Positions 61,403-64,000 of a stretch of DNA of 64,000 nucleotides are shown in pieces; position 1 is the first letter of the stretch, and each line of letters starts with the position of its first letter. The stretch is from Candidatus Flexifilum affinis (lineage in GTDB: Bacteria > Chloroflexota > Anaerolineae > Aggregatilineales > Phototrophicaceae): the NCBI GenBank assembly GCA_016713325.1, contig JADJPJ010000017.1:142964-206963 (forward strand), read 5' to 3'. Position numbers and translations under genes: made by a program. The notes beneath the pieces are model-generated. The model searched no databases. It saw nothing but the letters and a program-made list of their open reading frames with translations, and was not told the origin of the DNA.

Positions 61403-64000
61403 TTAGAAGGCTTTCATTGTCATTTCGATCAACTGCTTTTCCAAAGACTGCGTAGCAAAAGACCAGAATTCGTCTTCGCTGAGATCCTCAAATTCCTGAC
61501 GAACTCGTACCAGATTAGCAGCTACTTTGGACTTGCTAAGTGCGTCGAGTATGCGTGCCTCGTCTGATGAGACGCTTGAAGTCCTGGTCGGTTCACGGAG
61601 TTGCTGAATTCCTGTGTCAACCAGCACGATACGCTTCTGCAAATCAGTAGCGGCACTGATCAAGCTGAGAACTGGTCAATCTTTCGATAACTACTTTTTG
61701 CGGCACCGGCGATACGTGTATATTCATCGTTGGCCTGATTCGTTTGGCTCTCCAGTTTCGTAAGCTGTGTCTCTTGTTCATCAACATCTTTATCAGAGAG
61801 CGCGGTCACCGTTCGGATTCCCAACAGGGCGGTCTGGATGCTCTCAATATCACTCCCTATTGCATCAAGCAAGTCTGCTACCTGTCCAACTATTGCTTGA
61901 TACAGGTTGGCGTAGACCGCGTCAGGGTTGCTAGGGCTGTAGATGATCTTTTGCCACAGGTCTTCCTGCTTCACGCCTGTCTTCTGAATAAACAGGTTGC
62001 GATATTGCTCTTGCTCACGTATGAACTTGCGTTCCGCTTGACCGGCCAAACCAGTAACCTGCTGCTCTAGCTGAGCTATCCTCTGTTGATACCGATTTTG
62101 CAGAGAAAGCTTCTGTGGACTCGGTTTCAAACGCACTGGCGATGGCCCTTTCGATTTCCTGCAACTGTGTAAGCAACTGTTTCGCGGGTTCGCCTTGTCT
62201 CTGAATCGTCTCCAACAGATCGTGGAGTTGATTCACCGTTAACTGCCATGCCCTGGCATGTTGAATAGCGCGATCGAGTACACGGCGCTGTTCATTCAGC
62301 TTGTCGTGAATCTCTGATAGGAGATTGATGCGTCCTGTAAACCGCTGAAGTGAAGCTAACTCCAAATCAGGCAGCTCAGTAATCAACTCGGATAAACGTT
62401 CACGGAACGTTGATGCCTCGCTGATCCCAATTTTGAAGTAGTTGTTCATAGCGCAAACGTACCTGATTGAGGGATGAAGTGAAGGCACTTGCGCGGATCA
62501 TCGTACCAAGGGTTACTGACCAATCATTCGGTAGCTCTGCCAAGTGCATTTTTCCGGCACGTTCCCGAAGCGTCGATCTCACGAATTACAAGGGTGTGTA
62601 GCACGCGCAGATCCGACTGTACTAGCTCATCAAGAACCACCAACTCGGCTTCTCTGTGATGTTTGCGGATCTCTTTGAGCTGATTGGAGTACTTGTTTCC
62701 TCGTTGCGCAAATAGCTCGGTTTCAGGCTGATGTACAGCGGCATGAAGCAAGTCGGCATCATGTCTGAATCGCATCACCTGTTCGGCGAGCGCATCAAGC
62801 GAAACTGAAGGACGGCTTTTCTCTTGTACCCAAGCACCTACAACTTCAACGAGATCACGAGCTTCCATGATCTCTAGGATGAACTTGATCTCATCGGCGC
62901 GGTAACCCATTTCAGTCGCACCGCCGTACACGTCGTTCACCTTCAATGCCCTTACCGTCTTGCGCTCTCGTGTCGTAATCGGTGGTGCACCCTCCAAAGA
63001 AGTCAATATGATCTCCTCAAGCGAGTGCCGAGTAAGTAGCACACCAGACTTTCGTGCCTCTCGCCGACCGGGGAATGAACCACCCTCGATCTTTAGTAAG
63101 TCAGGGAAGCGTGCTTGAAAAGCATCGAAGGTTGCAGCGGTCGTGCTAAATTTCTTGGCAATTTCTTCTTTGGTGCCCTCAACCAATGCAAAGCCTTGTT
63201 TTTGAGCGAAACTGCTCAACTGGCGAAGGACACTGATGTAAGTACGAAGGTTATCACGCCACTGCTTATAGGTAATCAGCGTTTCATACTGGGCACCATA
63301 ACGGGCATCGATCAACTCACTGACAGTTTTTTTCAATGATCAAGCCACCGTTTACACCATAAGCAGAGCCAACCGCGGATTCAGCAGTACCTCCAACGCT
63401 CCTTCCAACAACCGAACCGACATTGAGCGCTTGATCATTTCCTCGAGAGGCTTTGAAACGCTGTCCCGTTCGGCAGCCTCCGTCAAATAGGCGTGAAGTG
63501 CCAAAACCAGCATCACAGATACATCTTCAACATCCACGACTCGGCGTAGTTGATCCTGTGTCACGCGATTCAGATTGTCGAAGCATGGCAGCATAGGGTT
63601 TAGGGAGAACACAGCAGCAAACGCAGACGTATCGGTTTGCATTTCGCCCAGAAAGCCCAGACGTTCTTGTCAGGAAAGATCAAGATGCCTTGCGAGAATG
63701 AATACAAGACTGCATTCCCCTTCAAGGCTCGTATCACTATTTATGGATTCATCATCGCCCACCACGCACATGAACAGCACGTTCGGGAAAGCGCTTCGCG
63801 ATTTCAGGAATGTGCCGACAAAAGCAACCTCTGCATTTCGTGCAAAATTGCGATACTCAATGCCTGTAGTTGCCCATTGCTCCGGCTTAAACACCAAAGC
63901 GAGAAGTGGCATAAAGGAATTGACAGCTCGCTGCATATGGTTTGCAGCCTGCACATCATAGTTGCGGATAAATTCGCGCAGGATAAGCGTCAATTCGTCC
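61403..64000 (-). pseudogene. Large coiled-coil-rich protein gene broken by many lesions, continues past the right edge
   Basis: Pieces in three frames line up into one protein: FIRNYDVQAANHMQRAVNSF and VAFVGTFLKSRSAFPNVLFM; an in-frame TGA (63670-63672) before QERLGFLGEMQTDT; frame changes near 63365 and in the A7 run near 63335 before TVSELIDARYGAQYETL; and further changes near 62576, 62445, 62115 and 61672, ending EKQLIEMTMKAF at 61403. The later part is mostly long heptad-like helix (LNEQRRVLDRAIQHARAWQL, RYQQRIAQLEQQVTGLAGQA). The design recalls the C-terminal helical region of very large defence-type ATPases (BrxC/DUF6079-like), but no P-loop is in view and this is only a guess. Seven lesions in 2.6 kb argue for decay. 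Confidence 0.7.

Overview
The window looks like chromosomal DNA of a Chloroflexota bacterium (Anaerolineae-like), probably a metagenome-assembled or draft genome. This is inferred from gene content only. The signs are high GC, LuxR-HTH/NB-ARC/TPR regulators, transmembrane Ser/Thr kinases carrying LysM, SH3b and formylglycine-enzyme-fold (SUMF1) ectodomains, Thr/Pro-rich linkers, dockerin-tailed secreted proteases, F420-type oxidoreductases and a DUF6391-like protein. No rRNA and no CRISPR array is visible.

Left third (1-24.6 kb), mostly metabolism. It holds the 3' end of gatA, a large LuxR/NB-ARC/TPR regulator, a DnaJ-domain protein with a deazaflavin-type oxidoreductase, and a carbohydrate ABC importer (binding protein plus two permeases, no ATPase). 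These are followed by an ECF-like sigma factor with a YCII protein, and a succinate dehydrogenase operon whose anchor is an apparent SdhC-SdhD fusion. Then come mmsA, two GNAT acetyltransferases, a large membrane protein, and an LLM-class oxidoreductase beside dihydropyrimidinase (reductive pyrimidine catabolism). Between the last two lie a four-helix-bundle gene and about 380 bases of almost pure G/C that look artefactual.

Middle (24.6-40 kb), secreted and housekeeping. There are two tandem matrixin/P-domain/dockerin proteases, a GH13 glucosidase, a decayed MNT/HEPN toxin-antitoxin pair, a PHB-depolymerase-like esterase, a nitroreductase, a secreted pre-peptidase-type repeat protein, DUF6391, holA, a small stress-type membrane protein and a TPR protein. 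REP-like palindromes are scattered here.

Signalling cluster (40-50 kb). A Ser/Thr kinase-LuxR-ATPase-TPR gene has lost both its kinase catalytic loop and its Walker A region. A TIR-SUMF1 fusion and a 1325-residue transmembrane kinase with four LysM, two SH3b and one SUMF1 domain face each other convergently. This is the best candidate for an undescribed sensing or defence module.

Right end (50-64 kb). A pyruvate dehydrogenase operon (E1 alpha, E1 beta, E2), a beta-propeller protein and a DUF4139 protein precede tRNA-Lys(UUU). Immediately beyond the tRNA is a large serine recombinase. From there to the edge the content is accessory: small ORFs, a long gene-poor stretch, a PIN-toxin module with duplicated antitoxin genes, and a broken coiled-coil-rich gene running off the edge. 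This looks like an integrated element with its left end at the tRNA.

Quality warning: several otherwise good genes (LLM oxidoreductase, protease 1, TIR-SUMF1, E2, beta-propeller protein, recombinase) each carry one single-base frameshift, often in a short homopolymer, and the tRNA acceptor stem seems to lack one G. Isolated lesions of this kind may be consensus errors. The genes with many lesions, deletions or lost partners are more likely real decay.
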